Source: CALDTK01 sp965215115 | Lineage (GTDB): Bacteria; Bacteroidota; Bacteroidia; Chitinophagales; Saprospiraceae | Reading direction: 5' to 3' | Assembly (NCBI GenBank): GCA_965215115.1 | Contig: OZ244050.1 | Span: 186,001-250,000, forward strand | Length of the DNA: 64,000 nt | Shown here: piece after piece, positions 42,405-52,268 of the stretch | Position numbering within the stretch: position 1 is the stretch's first letter | Layout of the letters: every line of letters starts with the position of its first letter | Made by a program: the position numbers and the translations under genes | Notes under the pieces: generated by a model | What the model saw: only the letters and a program-made list of their open reading frames with translations | Told to the model about the DNA's origin: nothing | Databases searched by the model: none

Positions 42405-43061
42405 ATGACGGCAGCCGAGCAAAATCCCACCTCTCACCTCCGCGACCAGGTCGTCGCGGCGGCCACGCGGCGCTTCAACCGCCACGGGTTTAAGTCGGTC
42501 ACCATGGACGATATCGCCCGCGAGCTGGGCATGTCGAAAAAGACCTTGTACCAGGTCGTCACGAATAAAGTGGAACTCATCGACCTGAGCCTCGACGCCG
42601 ACATGGTCCGCGACGAGGAGGTCATCGCACGCGTCAGCGCCGAGGCCCGCGACGCCATCCACGCCATGCTCAGCATCGCGCGCCACTTCACCGAGCAGAT
42701 GCGTGATGTCAACCCGGCGGCCCTTTACGATCTCCACAAGTACTACCGCCCGAGCTGGGAGCGCCTCGACGCCCACCACAACGACAAGATGATCGAGCAC
42801 GTCCGCACCAACCTGCGGCGCGGGCAAGACGAGGGCCTCTACCGCGACAACCTCAACCGCGAGCTCATCGCGCACCTCTTCGTGCAGGGTCCGCAGGCCT
42901 TCATGAACCCGGAGCGCTTCCCGCTCAAGCAGCACGAGTGGGACGATGTCCTGAATCAATTCATGCGCTACCACCTCAACGGCGTCGTCAACGAGCGCGG
43001 CCGCGAACGGCTGCAGGCCTACCTCTCCGGAAGCGCCGACCCCAAAACCTCTATCTCGTGA
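42405..43061 (+). CDS. TetR family repressor of the efflux operon
   Basis: The protein has 218 residues. The N-terminal helix-turn-helix is VVAAATRRFNRHGFKSVTMD ... IARELGMSKKTLYQVVTNKV. The rest is the helical ligand-binding domain. Its stop overlaps the next gene's GTG start in a GTGA arrangement, so regulator and efflux genes form one operon. The ligand is unknown. Confidence 0.88.
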   Translation: MTAAEQNPTSHLRDQVVAAATRRFNRHGFKSVTMDDIARELGMSKKTLYQVVTNKVELIDLSLDADMVRDEEVIARVSAEARDAIHAMLSIARHFTEQMRDVNPAALYDLHKYYRPSWERLDAHHNDKMIEHVRTNLRRGQDEGLYRDNLNRELIAHLFVQGPQAFMNPERFPLKQHEWDDVLNQFMRYHLNGVVNERGRERLQAYLSGSADPKTSIS

Positions 43062-44539
43062 TTACTCTCCCGACCACCGAGCGCCGTGGCGTGCGGCTTG
43101 CGCCAAAACCTGTTGCGGGGACGCTGCCCGGGTGGCGGACCGGCACGAACGTACTCATCGTCCTGATGCTGGTCTCGGCCTCCTTTAATAATAAGGTCTG
43201 GTCGCAGCAGGCCTTCACGCTCGAGGAGGCGATGACCTACGCCGAGCAGCGGGCCCCGGCCGTGCGGAGTGCCCTCGCCGACCTGGCCGAAGCCGAGGGA
43301 CAGATCAAGGAGACCACCTCGATCGGGATCCCGAAGGTGAGCGGCAACGTCGACTACACGCACTTCATCGAGATCCCGGCGCAGCTGCTGCCGGACTTCA
43401 TCGGTCCGTCGGTGTACAACGTGCTCACCACCGAGGGCGTGAGCGGTGCCAACGGTCCCATCGTCCCGCCGACCGCGGGCGGGGGCTTCTTCCCGGTGCA
43501 GTTCGGACAGAAGAACAACCTACAGGTGGGCCTCCAGGCGAATGCCCTGCTCTTCGACGCGACCTTCTTCATCGCCCTGCGGGGCGCGAAGCTCTACCGC
43601 AACCTCGCCGTCAAGACCGTCAACCAGACGGCCTACCAGACGCACCTCCAGGTGAGCCGCGCCTACCTCGCGGTGCTGATCGCGCAGCGTAACCTCGAGA
43701 CCCTCGAGCGCAACGTCACCAACCTCGAGCGCACGCTCTTCGAGACGAATGCAATCTACGAGGAGGGTTTTGCTGAAAAGCTTAGCGTCGATCGCCTCCG
43801 CCTCGCGCTCGGCAACCTCGAGGCGCAGCGCGAGAGCATCAGGCAGGTCGAGGAGATCTCGAAGAACCTGCTGAAGTTCCAGATGGGCTACCCGGTCACG
43901 CGGGAGATCGTCCTCACGACGGCCTTCGACGAGGCCCTGGGCGAGGCCCGGATCGCGGGTTTGCTGGCCGACGACGAGTTCGACGTGGCGAGCCGCCCGG
44001 AGTACGCCACGCTGCAGGCTGCGGACAGCCTCAACCAAATCGACCTCACCCGCATCCGGGCCGGCTACTACCCTACCCTCTCGGGCTTCGGCAACATCTC
44101 GCGGCAGCTCCAGCGCAACGACCTCTTCGACGGCGACGAGGCCGCGTGGATCCCGAGTTCGGCCGTCGGTGTCTCGCTGCAGGTCCCGATCTACGACGGG
44201 GGACTCAAGAAGGCCCAGCGCCAGCGGGCCCTGGCGCGCGTCGACAAGACCCGCGTCCAGATCGACCAGTTTTCGGAGTCCGCGAGACTGGCGCTCGCCA
44301 ACGCCCGCGCCTCCGTCAGGAACGCCCGCCTCGCCGTGACGCTCCGCGAGGGCGCCATCGAGCTGGCCGAGGAGATTTACGAGGTCGCGCAGATCAAGTT
44401 CCGCGAGGGCGTCGGCTCGAGTCTGGAGGTCAACCAGGCCCAGTCCGACCTTTACGCCGCGCAGGACGCCCTCACGCAGGCCCTCTACGACCTCGCCGTG
44501 GCCTTTACCGAATACCAAGATGCGACCGGGAGTCTGTAA
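43058..44539 (+). CDS. TolC family outer membrane efflux protein
   Basis: The protein has 493 residues from the overlapping GTG at 43058; an ATG further in (MLVSASFNN) is the alternative. The secretion signal is VLIVLMLVSASFNNKVWSQQ. Two OEP repeats of long helices follow (TLEEAMTYAEQRAPAVRSAL, ARLALANARASVRNARLAV) with YPTLSGFGNI and VGVSLQVPIYDGG strand pieces. It forms the outer channel for the RND pump downstream. Mini-hairpins occur at 43095-43108 (loop GCAA) and 43768-43781 (stem GCT/AGC). Confidence 0.9.
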   Translation: MITLPTTERRGVRLAPKPVAGTLPGWRTGTNVLIVLMLVSASFNNKVWSQQAFTLEEAMTYAEQRAPAVRSALADLAEAEGQIKETTSIGIPKVSGNVDYTHFIEIPAQLLPDFIGPSVYNVLTTEGVSGANGPIVPPTAGGGFFPVQFGQKNNLQVGLQANALLFDATFFIALRGAKLYRNLAVKTVNQTAYQTHLQVSRAYLAVLIAQRNLETLERNVTNLERTLFETNAIYEEGFAEKLSVDRLRLALGNLEAQRESIRQVEEISKNLLKFQMGYPVTREIVLTTAFDEALGEARIAGLLADDEFDVASRPEYATLQAADSLNQIDLTRIRAGYYPTLSGFGNISRQLQRNDLFDGDEAAWIPSSAVGVSLQVPIYDGGLKKAQRQRALARVDKTRVQIDQFSESARLALANARASVRNARLAVTLREGAIELAEEIYEVAQIKFREGVGSSLEVNQAQSDLYAAQDALTQALYDLAVAFTEYQDATGSL

Positions 44540-44596
44540 AAGTGCCTAGGTGCCTAGGTGCCGCACCCCGCACCCCGCACCCCAAAACCCAACGAC

Positions 44597-45832
44597 ATGT
44601 CTCGATTTTCCCTTAGACAACAATTAAGTGGCTCGCTCGCACTCCTGGCGCTCCTCACCCTGGCCACGGCCTGCGGCGGGGGCGGCGCCTTCGAGGTGCC
44701 CGAGACCCGCGAGGAGCAGCTGAGCCTCCTCGACGAGAAGAAGCGCGAGGAGCGGCGCCTCCGCTCGGAGATCACGCAGCTCGAGCGCGCCCTCGGCGGG
44801 GACTCGACCGCCGTCACGGACGCGCGACTCGTCGCCGCGGAGCCCGTCGCCCTCACCGACTTCGAGCGCGAGATCGAGCTCCAGGCCACCGTCGAGAGTG
44901 ACGAGACCGGCGTCGTGAGCGTCGAGGTGCCCGGGCGCGTCTCGCAGGTGATGGTGCGCGAGGGCCAGGCCGTGCGCCGCGGGCAGGCCCTGCTGCGCGT
45001 CGAACAGGAGTCCCTCGGGATCCAGCTCGCCGACCTCCAGGCCAACCTCGACCTCGCCCGCGACCTGGCCGCCCGCCAGCAGCGGCTCCGCGACCAGGAC
45101 ATCGGCACGGAGGTGCAGCTGCTCGAGGCCAAGAACGCCGTCGAGCGCCTCGAGAAGCAGATCGCGCAGCTGCGCGTGCAGCAGGGCAAGAGCCTCGTGA
45201 CGGCCCCCATCTCCGGGACGGTCGAGAACAAGCAGATCAACCCCGGCGAGCTCGCCACCCCGGGCCAGCCCCTGATGCAGATCCTCGACGCGGCCACCGT
45301 CAAGGTCGTCGCCGACGTCCCGGAGACCTACCTCAGGTCCGTCAAGAAGGGCCAGACGGTGCGCGTGGAGTTCCCGAGCATCTCCGAGTCCCGGCGCGCG
45401 CGCGTGTCGGACATCGGCCGCACGATCGACCCCGCCAACCGCACCTTCCGCATCGAGCTCGACCTGCCCAACCCGCAGCGCCTCCTAAAACCCAACATGC
45501 TGGCCAACGTCTACCTCGTCGACTACGCGAAGGAGGATGTCGTCACCGTCCCGAGCGAGACCGTCCTCGAGGAGACCGACGGCCGCGAGTACGTCTTCGT
45601 CGCCGAGCCCGTCCCCGGCAAGCCCGACGCCTACACGGCTAAGAAGGTCTACGTCACCACCGGCGAGAACGACGCCACCCGTCGCGAGATCACCTCCGGC
45701 CTCACCCCCGGCGATCTCCTCGTGACCCGGGGCATGCGCGCCATCGCCGCCGACCAGACGCTACGCATCGAGGGGCTTTCGCCAAAACCCAATACCGCCA
45801 CCCAACCCACCGCTGCCGCGCCGACGCAGTGA
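44597..45832 (+). CDS. RND efflux periplasmic adaptor (MFP) lipoprotein
   Basis: The protein has 411 residues from the ATG at 44597. The lipobox is LLTLATAC. An N-terminal coiled coil (EEQLSLLDEKKREERRLRSE) is followed by the biotinyl-lipoyl fold (VEVPGRVSQVMVREGQAVRR), a helical hairpin and the second half (VTAPISGTVENKQINPGELA). Barrel and membrane-proximal domains follow. It bridges the RND pump and the TolC channel. A mini-hairpin lies at its very end (45774-45787). Confidence 0.92.
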   Translation: MSRFSLRQQLSGSLALLALLTLATACGGGGAFEVPETREEQLSLLDEKKREERRLRSEITQLERALGGDSTAVTDARLVAAEPVALTDFEREIELQATVESDETGVVSVEVPGRVSQVMVREGQAVRRGQALLRVEQESLGIQLADLQANLDLARDLAARQQRLRDQDIGTEVQLLEAKNAVERLEKQIAQLRVQQGKSLVTAPISGTVENKQINPGELATPGQPLMQILDAATVKVVADVPETYLRSVKKGQTVRVEFPSISESRRARVSDIGRTIDPANRTFRIELDLPNPQRLLKPNMLANVYLVDYAKEDVVTVPSETVLEETDGREYVFVAEPVPGKPDAYTAKKVYVTTGENDATRREITSGLTPGDLLVTRGMRAIAADQTLRIEGLSPKPNTATQPTAAAPTQ

Positions 45833-46261
45833 CGGTCACACTTCAGACGAAAAGTCTCTGTGGCGCTCTGAGGGCTCGGGAGCGGGGCCCCAACCCCATT
45901 CCGTCGCAGTGTCTTTGTGTCGGAAGCGCTTAACAGCCTGCGGATTAGCGAAGATCACGGCTTTGATGAGAAGAGAAAAGAGATTACCACACCAGCTCCT
46001 GATTGCCGCGCCAGCTTCGCGTCTCGCAATGACTTCGCGGCTCGCAATGACTTCGCGTCTCGCAATGACGGGTCCTCCGGGAGGAGCCTTCGAAGAGTAA
46101 AAATTTTAATCAATCCAAGAATCCCTCAATTAGCGTAGCGCCCACCTAGGCCCTCAGCCGCCCAGCTAGCAAAGCGCCCATCTAGCAAAGCGCCCATCTA
46201 GGCCCCCGGCCGCCCATCTAGCGCAGCGCCCATCTAGCTCCGCGCCCAAACGAAGCTTCCC
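45833..46261. other. Repeat-rich gap between MFP and RND genes
   Basis: I see no gene in it. At about 46012-46068 an 18-bp unit (CTTCGCGTCTCGCAATGA and relatives) is repeated three times. From 46138 to 46255 the word GCGCCCATCTAGC is repeated about six times with variations, and related words occur at 34240-34300. Short frames here are translations of the repeats. Confidence 0.7.
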
Positions 46262-49200
46262 ATGTCCGAAATCACCCCCACCCCAGACTTCGACAAGCAC
46301 CCCGACCAGGAGAAGCGCAGCTTCGGGATCACCGAGGTGGCGGTCAACAACGGCACGAGCGTCTTCCTGCTCACGCTGATGATCTTCGTCTTCGGCCTGC
46401 TCGCCTACCAGACCATCCCCAAGGAGCAGTTCCCGGAGGTGTCCCTGCCGACGGTCTACGTCAACACCCCCTACCCCGGCAACTCCGCCGAGGACATCGA
46501 GAACCTCGTCACCCGCCCCATCGAGCGCGAGCTGCAGAGCGTCACGGGCATCAAGGACATCACGAGTTCCAGCGTGCAGGATTTCTCGATCGTGATCGCG
46601 GAGTTCAACTCCGACGAGGACATCGACCAGGCCACGCGCCGCGTCAAGGACGCCGTCGACAAGGCCCGCACGGAGCTCCCGAACGACCTGCCGTCCGACC
46701 CCCTAATCCAGGACATCAACTTCGCCGACATCCCGATCGTGACCGTCAACGTGGCCGGGGACTTCCCGCCGGACGTGCTGCTGCAGTACGCCGAGGTACT
46801 CGAGGACGAGATCGAGGCCATCGACGAGGTGGCCCGCGCGGAGGTGCAGGGCGACCAGGAGCGCCAGGTGCGCGTCGACCTCGACCTGCCGCGGATGCAG
46901 TCGCTCCAGGTGAGCTTCAACGACGTGGCGCAGGCCATCCAGGCCGAGAACGTCACCGTGTCCGGCGGGGAGCTCGTCACCAATGAATTCCGCCGCGGCA
47001 TCCGGGTCGTGGGGCAGTTCGAGGACGTGCGCCAGCTGGAGAACCTGGTCGTCAAGGCGGAGTTCCAGCGCCCGATCTACCTCAGGGACATCGGCCGCGT
47101 CACCTACGGCTTCGAGGACCCGACGTCGATCTCGCGCGTGGACGGCCTGCCGGTCATCTCGCTGAACGTCATCAAGCGCCAGGGCGAGAACCTCCTGAGC
47201 GCCTCCGACAAGATCAAGGTCGCCATCGAGGCCGCGCGCCGGCAGCTCCCGGAGGCCGTCGAGATCTCGACCTTCAACGACCTCAGCGTCTCGACGCGCG
47301 ACCAGGTGTCCAACCTCGAGAACTCGATCATCTCCGGGGTGATCCTCGTGGTGCTGGTGCTGCTGTTCTTCCTCGGCCTCAAAAACGCAGCCTTCGTCGG
47401 GATGGCCATCCCGCTGTCGATGCTGCTCGGCATCCTCATCCTCGACCTCACGGGCACGACGCTCAACGTGGTGGTGCTCTTCAGTCTCATCCTCGCACTC
47501 GGCCTGCTGGTCGACAACGGGATCGTCGTGATCGAGAACGTCTACCGCTACCTGCAGGAGGGCTACTCCACCTCGGAGGCCGCGCGCCGGGGCACGGGCG
47601 AGGTGGCCGTCCCGATCATCGTCTCGACGCTCACCACGCTGGCCGCCTTTGCGCCGCTGGCGTTTTGGCCGGGACTCATCGGCGAGTTCTTTAAGTACAT
47701 GCCGATCACGCTGATCATCGTGCTCACGTCGAGCCTCTTCGTCGCGCTGGTCATCAACCCGGTGTTCATGGCCGCCTTCGCGACCGTCGAGGAGGCCGCC
47801 CCCACGGCGAGCGCCCGGGCCAAACGCCGGAGGAATAATCTCATTTCGGTGGGGGTGATGCTCGTTTTGGCGACAGCCTTCCACTTCGTCGGCGGCAGAG
47901 CATTTCAGATTCTTCGCAACGCGCTACTTATCGGCGCCGTCATTGCGCTGGGGTACTTCTGGGTCTTGCGGCCGCTGGCCTTCCGCTTCCAGGACGGCTT
48001 CCTCCCGGTGCTCGAGCGTGGGTACGACAAATTTGTCACCTGGGCTTTGCGCTACAGCTGGGCTATTCTGGGCGGCACCGTGGCGATGCTGATTGGCTCG
48101 ATCATGCTGTTTGCCGTCAAGCCGCCGCCGATCGAGTTCTTCCCGAGCGCCGACCCGCAGTACGTCAACGTCTTCGTGGACCTGCCCCTCGGCTCCGACA
48201 TCGCCGCCACCGACGCGATGGTGCGGGAGATCGCCGACAACATTACGCTTGCGCTAAAACCGTACGAGCCGATCGTCGAGAACGTGCTGGCGCAGATCGG
48301 CGAGAACACCGCCGACCCGAACGGCGACCCCGAGCCGGGCTTCTCGCCCAATAAGGCCCGCATCTCGATCGCGTTCGTCCCGAGCACCGAGCGCGGGGAG
48401 CTCTCCTCGGCCGAGGCCATGTCGACGATCCGGCGGGCCGTCGGCGAGTACCCGGGCGTGCAGGTGGTGGTGGACAAGAACGCCGACGGTCCGCCGGTCG
48501 GCAAGCCGATCAACCTCGAGCTCCGCGGCGAGGACATCGACGAGCTCGTGACCCTCGCCCAGGACCTCACCAACTACTTCAACGCCGAGGACATCCGGGG
48601 GATCGAGGAGCTCAAGACCGACGTCAAGCTCGGCAAGCCCGAACTGCTCGTCAACGTCAACCGCGACGCCGCCCGCCGCTACGGGATCTCGACGCGCGAC
48701 ATCGCCCTGGCGCTGCGCACGAGCGTCTACGGCTCGGAGGTGAGCCAGTTCAAGCAGGGCGAGGACGAGTACCCGATTTTCGTGCGGCTCGACACCACGT
48801 ACCGCGACGACATCAACGCGCTGCTCAACCAGCCGATCACGTTCCGCAACCCGGCCAACGGACAGATTGCGCAGGTGCCGATCACGGCGGTGGCGAGCGT
48901 CGACTACTCGAGCACCTACACGGCCATCAAGCGCAAGGACCTCAAGCGCGTCATCACGATCCAGTCGGGCGTCACCGACGGCGCCAACGCCAACGCCATC
49001 GTGGCCGACCTGGAGCAGCTCATGGCGGCCTACGATCTGCCGGAAGGCGTCACCTACGAGTTCACCGGCGAGCAGAAGGAGCAGGCCGAGGCGATGAGCT
49101 TTTTGCTGGGGGCCTTCGGGGTGGCGGTGTTCGCGATCCTGATCATCCTCGTGGCGCAGTTCAACAGTTTCTCGGCGCCGGTGATCATTGGGTTGAGTAT

Positions 49201-49765
49201 TCTGTTCTCGCTGATCGGGGTCTTCCTGGGCTACGTGCTCACGGGCCAGACCTACTCGATCGCGATGTCGAGCATCGGGGTGATCTCGCTGGCGGGGGTG
49301 GTGGTCAACAACGCCATCGTCCTGATCGACTTCATCAACCTCAAGCGCGACGAGCGCCGCCGGGAACTTAAGATCGCCGACGACGAGCGCCTGCCGCTCT
49401 CCGAGATCCGGCTCGCGATCGCGCGGGCGGGGGCGACGCGCCTGCGGCCGGTGCTGCTCACCGCCATCACGACGGTACTCGGGCTCGTGCCGCTGGCCAT
49501 CGGGCTCAACATCAACTTCATCACCCTCGTCACCGACTTCGATCCGCAGTACTTCCTCGGGGGCGACAATACGGCCTTCTGGGGGGCGCTGGCGTGGACG
49601 GTGATTTACGGGCTCACGTTCGCGACCTTCCTCACGCTGGTGGTCGTCCCGGTGATGGTGCTGATCTTTTACCGCCTCGAACTCGGGATCCGGAAGCTAC
49701 GCGGGAAGGCTCGTCCGGTAGCCGACATTTCCGATGACCGCACCCTGGGTGCACTAACCGTTTAG
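46262..49765 (+). CDS. RND efflux transporter permease (AcrB/HAE-1 type)
   Basis: The protein has 1167 residues. The first membrane helix follows EVAVNNGTSVFLLTLMIFVF. The proton-relay helix reads GLLVDNGIVVIENVYRY, with Asp-Asn where AcrB has Asp-Asp, as in many relatives. Two porter halves (YVNTPYPGNSAEDIENLVTR ... VFVDLPLGSDIAATDAMV) and the C-terminal VIGLSILFSLIGVFLGYVLT helices complete the fold. It exports hydrophobic compounds using the proton gradient. A segment near 47810-47950 (ASARAKRRRNNLISVGVMLV) is a lower-GC insert with an extra membrane span. Confidence 0.93.
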   Translation: MSEITPTPDFDKHPDQEKRSFGITEVAVNNGTSVFLLTLMIFVFGLLAYQTIPKEQFPEVSLPTVYVNTPYPGNSAEDIENLVTRPIERELQSVTGIKDITSSSVQDFSIVIAEFNSDEDIDQATRRVKDAVDKARTELPNDLPSDPLIQDINFADIPIVTVNVAGDFPPDVLLQYAEVLEDEIEAIDEVARAEVQGDQERQVRVDLDLPRMQSLQVSFNDVAQAIQAENVTVSGGELVTNEFRRGIRVVGQFEDVRQLENLVVKAEFQRPIYLRDIGRVTYGFEDPTSISRVDGLPVISLNVIKRQGENLLSASDKIKVAIEAARRQLPEAVEISTFNDLSVSTRDQVSNLENSIISGVILVVLVLLFFLGLKNAAFVGMAIPLSMLLGILILDLTGTTLNVVVLFSLILALGLLVDNGIVVIENVYRYLQEGYSTSEAARRGTGEVAVPIIVSTLTTLAAFAPLAFWPGLIGEFFKYMPITLIIVLTSSLFVALVINPVFMAAFATVEEAAPTASARAKRRRNNLISVGVMLVLATAFHFVGGRAFQILRNALLIGAVIALGYFWVLRPLAFRFQDGFLPVLERGYDKFVTWALRYSWAILGGTVAMLIGSIMLFAVKPPPIEFFPSADPQYVNVFVDLPLGSDIAATDAMVREIADNITLALKPYEPIVENVLAQIGENTADPNGDPEPGFSPNKARISIAFVPSTERGELSSAEAMSTIRRAVGEYPGVQVVVDKNADGPPVGKPINLELRGEDIDELVTLAQDLTNYFNAEDIRGIEELKTDVKLGKPELLVNVNRDAARRYGISTRDIALALRTSVYGSEVSQFKQGEDEYPIFVRLDTTYRDDINALLNQPITFRNPANGQIAQVPITAVASVDYSSTYTAIKRKDLKRVITIQSGVTDGANANAIVADLEQLMAAYDLPEGVTYEFTGEQKEQAEAMSFLLGAFGVAVFAILIILVAQFNSFSAPVIIGLSILFSLIGVFLGYVLTGQTYSIAMSSIGVISLAGVVVNNAIVLIDFINLKRDERRRELKIADDERLPLSEIRLAIARAGATRLRPVLLTAITTVLGLVPLAIGLNINFITLVTDFDPQYFLGGDNTAFWGALAWTVIYGLTFATFLTLVVVPVMVLIFYRLELGIRKLRGKARPVADISDDRTLGALTV

Positions 49766-49840
49766 AACCGTATGCACCCACTCACCCTTATTGCCCCGAC
49801 GCGCGCCATCGTCCGTCGCCTCCCGAGACCTTCGCGACAC

Positions 49841-50353
49841 ATGAGTGCCACCGCCGAGATGCCCTACTTCGTTCGCCCGTCGGCGAACCTGAGTCCCGCC
49901 GTCAAGCGCGCCGCCTACGTGGAGCTGCGGGCCGCGGCCCAGGCGACGCTCTACGGCGAGACGGATCGCGTGGTAAAGCAGGCGACCTTGGCGTGCCTCA
50001 TCAAGACGTACTTGCCGTACGCCTACTGGGCCGGCTTTTACGACCTGAAGGGCGGGGAGCTCAAGGTTGGCCCGTACCAGGGGACGCTCGGCTGCCTGAG
50101 CATTGCGCTCGGGCGCGGGGTGTGTGGGCGGGTGGCCGTTTCCGGCAAAACGATCATCGAGCGGGACGTGCACGCGCTCTCGGGCGCGGAGCACATCGCG
50201 TGTGATCCGAACAGCCGGAGCGAGGTCGTGGTGCCGTGTTTTGACGAAAGTCGCCAACTGTTCGCCGTGCTCGACATCGACTCGACCGAACCGGGGAGCT
50301 TCGACGAGGTGGATCAGGTAGAGCTGGAGGCGCTGTTGGGGGAGGTGTTTTAG
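49841..50353 (+). CDS. Free methionine-R-sulfoxide reductase (GAF domain)
   Basis: The protein has 170 residues from the ATG at 49841. The three family cysteines are in LGCLSIALG, RGVCGRVA and HIACDPNSRSE, all present. KVGPYQG and IERDVH complete the GAF pocket. It reduces free Met-R-sulfoxide in the cytoplasm. A 5'-truncated copy lies at 62219-62599. Two mini-hairpins lie inside: 50135-50150 with a 4-bp GCCG/CGGC stem, and 50239-50252 with a GAC/GTC stem. Confidence 0.9.
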   Translation: MSATAEMPYFVRPSANLSPAVKRAAYVELRAAAQATLYGETDRVVKQATLACLIKTYLPYAYWAGFYDLKGGELKVGPYQGTLGCLSIALGRGVCGRVAVSGKTIIERDVHALSGAEHIACDPNSRSEVVVPCFDESRQLFAVLDIDSTEPGSFDEVDQVELEALLGEVF

Positions 50354-50360
50354 GGGGACA

Positions 50361-50457
50361 ATGGATTATGGATTATGGACAATAGATTATAGACGAGACG
50401 GTTGCACGGCATCCACGGTCCATAGTCCAATGTCCATCGTCCATCGTCCTCAATCCA
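50361..50457. repeat. Inverted word repeats (ATGGATTATGGAC / GTCCATAGTCC)
   Basis: The left side is built of GGATTATGGA words and the right side of complementary TCCATAGTCCAATGTCCAT words, leaving ~25 bp between. It is analogous in design to the repeats between atpA and atpG but uses a different word. It lies between two convergent genes. Confidence 0.65.
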
Positions 50458-50692
50458 CATGCCGCACTAGTAGGTTGCCGACGTTGGCGACGACGATGCA
50501 GGCGATGCCGAGGAGCGTGAGCGCGCCGTAGGTCTCGCCGAGGAAGTAGCTCCCGAGCACGAGCATGAAGACGGCCTCGACGTACTTGAGGGGCATGACC
50601 TGCGAGGAGCGGCCGGTCTGCATGGCGGTGGTAATGAAGTACTGTCCGACGCGTCGGAGCGCGAGTTCGGCCTGAAAGAAAGGCCTCGTCAA
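50450..50692 (-). pseudogene. EamA-family transporter, C-terminal fragment
   Basis: Only ~80 residues remain: QYFITTAMQTGRSSQVMPLK ... YVEAVFMLVLGSYFLGETYG ... LLGIACIVVANVGNLLV, the last helices of an EamA/DMT permease, which normally has ten. Sequence upstream of 50692 does not continue the family. It is a remnant left by deletion or rearrangement. Confidence 0.7.
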
Positions 50693-51032
50693 AGGCGAGT
50701 CCGGCCGGTCACCCGTAGATGACGACGGCGAAGCCAGGGCCTAGGCGTTCGCCAAATCTCGTGACACGCAACGCTATGCCCAAGGCGTCGCCCGCTAAAG
50801 GGGCACCGAGCTGTACAGGCGTTAGAAAGCAAACGCGACGCTTGTCTCGATGCCTGTCCATCTGACGACAGCAGCAAACCCGACTTCTGCCTTCTGAAAA
50901 GGACCGGCGCATAGCGCTTTGTGGCTCGACGCCCGGACCTTTAGGCTGACTGAAAAATAAAGTTTGGCTCACAGGATGTAGAACGCACTTGATGCGCCTG
51001 CCATAGTGGATATTGCAGTCAGTATTGAACGG
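50693..51032. other. Intergenic region at the edge of the RHS locus
   Basis: I see no gene. A near-miss of the mini-hairpin motif (GGCGTTCGCCAAAT, loop GAAC on the other strand) lies near 50747. From here to 62.3 kb no strict motif occurs, so this may be a boundary of acquired DNA. Confidence 0.4.
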
Positions 51033-52268
51033 ATGAGCACTGCAGTTTGGCGTCGGGGTATACTGTCGGTCGGGGTGCTCGCCACCCTTGGCCTTGTGTC
51101 GGTCGCTTCAGCCTTGGCCCAGTCCCAGGTTGGGTGGCAGCGGACGGGCTGTCGCCAGGGTTACCACGTCAAGTCCTTGGTGTCGAGCGGTGATGCGATC
51201 GTCGCCGGGCTCTGGGGCGTCGGCGTCGCGATCAACCGCGGCGGGGGGGACGGGTGGCGCGAAGAGGACGCTGGCGGGCGCGCCACTTATGTCACGGCCT
51301 GCGCCCTCGGCCCCGATGGCGACGTGTTTGTCGGCACACACTTCGGTGCAGTGCTCCTTGGGCGTGACTACGGCACCCAGTGGGAGGAGCTCGAGGTGGC
51401 TGGCACACTTGGCACCGTCTACGCCCTCGCATTACTTGGAGGCGCACTTTTGATCGGCACAGACAAAGGTTTGTACAGCTACGACCCTGCCACGCTGGCT
51501 ACCGTGGAGTTGGCCGCGCCCGAACTTCGCGAGCCGATCTACTCCATCAGGGTTGTCGGCGATACTGTCCTCCTCGGTGGCCTGGGTCGTGTGACCTTGA
51601 GCGCCGACCGCCTCGCGACCATCGCGACGAGCGAGCGCTTCGCCGAGTCGGCCGTTCTAGACGTGTACTTCGACAAAAAAAAGATCATTGCCTCGACTTT
51701 AGGACGCTTCATGTACGTCGCTAAGAAGGACGTGACCGCCGGTTGGTCGCCGCTTCGCAACGCCCACTCAACCGCCATCACTTACGCCACCCTCGAGGTC
51801 GACGGCGTTTTTCACGAGGCTACCGACGCCCGGGGCGTCGTCGAGGGCGGGGCCGAAACTAAGGCCGGCGCCGAGACCATGGAAGTGACGACCCTGTGCT
51901 TGTTCGGCGGTCGCATCTACGCCGGGACCGTTCGTAACGGGGTCATTGTCCGCACAACGAAGCAGAACCTCGTCATCGGCAACCAGACCGACGACGAGTT
52001 CGAAGCGAACGCTTCCGTCCTCGAGGCCAAATTAACTGTTGCCCCGAACCCTGCCCAAACCTACGCCGACGTATTCTGGACCGACAGCGACGAAGTTCCG
52101 CACCAGCTCTACCTCCACGACGCTGGCGGACGCACGGTGATGATGCGCCAGGTGTACAACGGGAATTATACGCTACAAGTCGCAGACCTGCCCTCTGGGA
52201 CCTACACGATAACCCTAACCGGCCCTAACGGCTCGACGCTCGCCCAACAACTCATCATCTCCCGGTGA
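51033..52268 (+). CDS. Secreted propeller-like protein with type IX sorting domain
   Basis: The protein has 411 residues from the ATG at 51033; a GTG at 51006 is in frame. The signal peptide is GVLATLGLVSVASALAQ. Repeated blades (GDAIVAGLWGVGVAINRGGG, GDVFVGTHFGAVLLGRDYGT, GALLIGTDKGLYSYDPATL) suggest a beta-propeller. The C-terminal domain (LTVAPNPAQTYADVFWTDSD ... LPSGTYTITLTGPNG) is a classic type IX sorting signal. Its stop overlaps the GTG of the RHS gene, so the two are probably made together. Confidence 0.8.
   Translation: MSTAVWRRGILSVGVLATLGLVSVASALAQSQVGWQRTGCRQGYHVKSLVSSGDAIVAGLWGVGVAINRGGGDGWREEDAGGRATYVTACALGPDGDVFVGTHFGAVLLGRDYGTQWEELEVAGTLGTVYALALLGGALLIGTDKGLYSYDPATLATVELAAPELREPIYSIRVVGDTVLLGGLGRVTLSADRLATIATSERFAESAVLDVYFDKKKIIASTLGRFMYVAKKDVTAGWSPLRNAHSTAITYATLEVDGVFHEATDARGVVEGGAETKAGAETMEVTTLCLFGGRIYAGTVRNGVIVRTTKQNLVIGNQTDDEFEANASVLEAKLTVAPNPAQTYADVFWTDSDEVPHQLYLHDAGGRTVMMRQVYNGNYTLQVADLPSGTYTITLTGPNGSTLAQQLIISR

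Noticed and set aside
45909..46138. Two overlapping short frames in the MFP-RND gap
   Set aside because: They run through the CTTCGC...CAATGA tandem repeat and have no homology signal.
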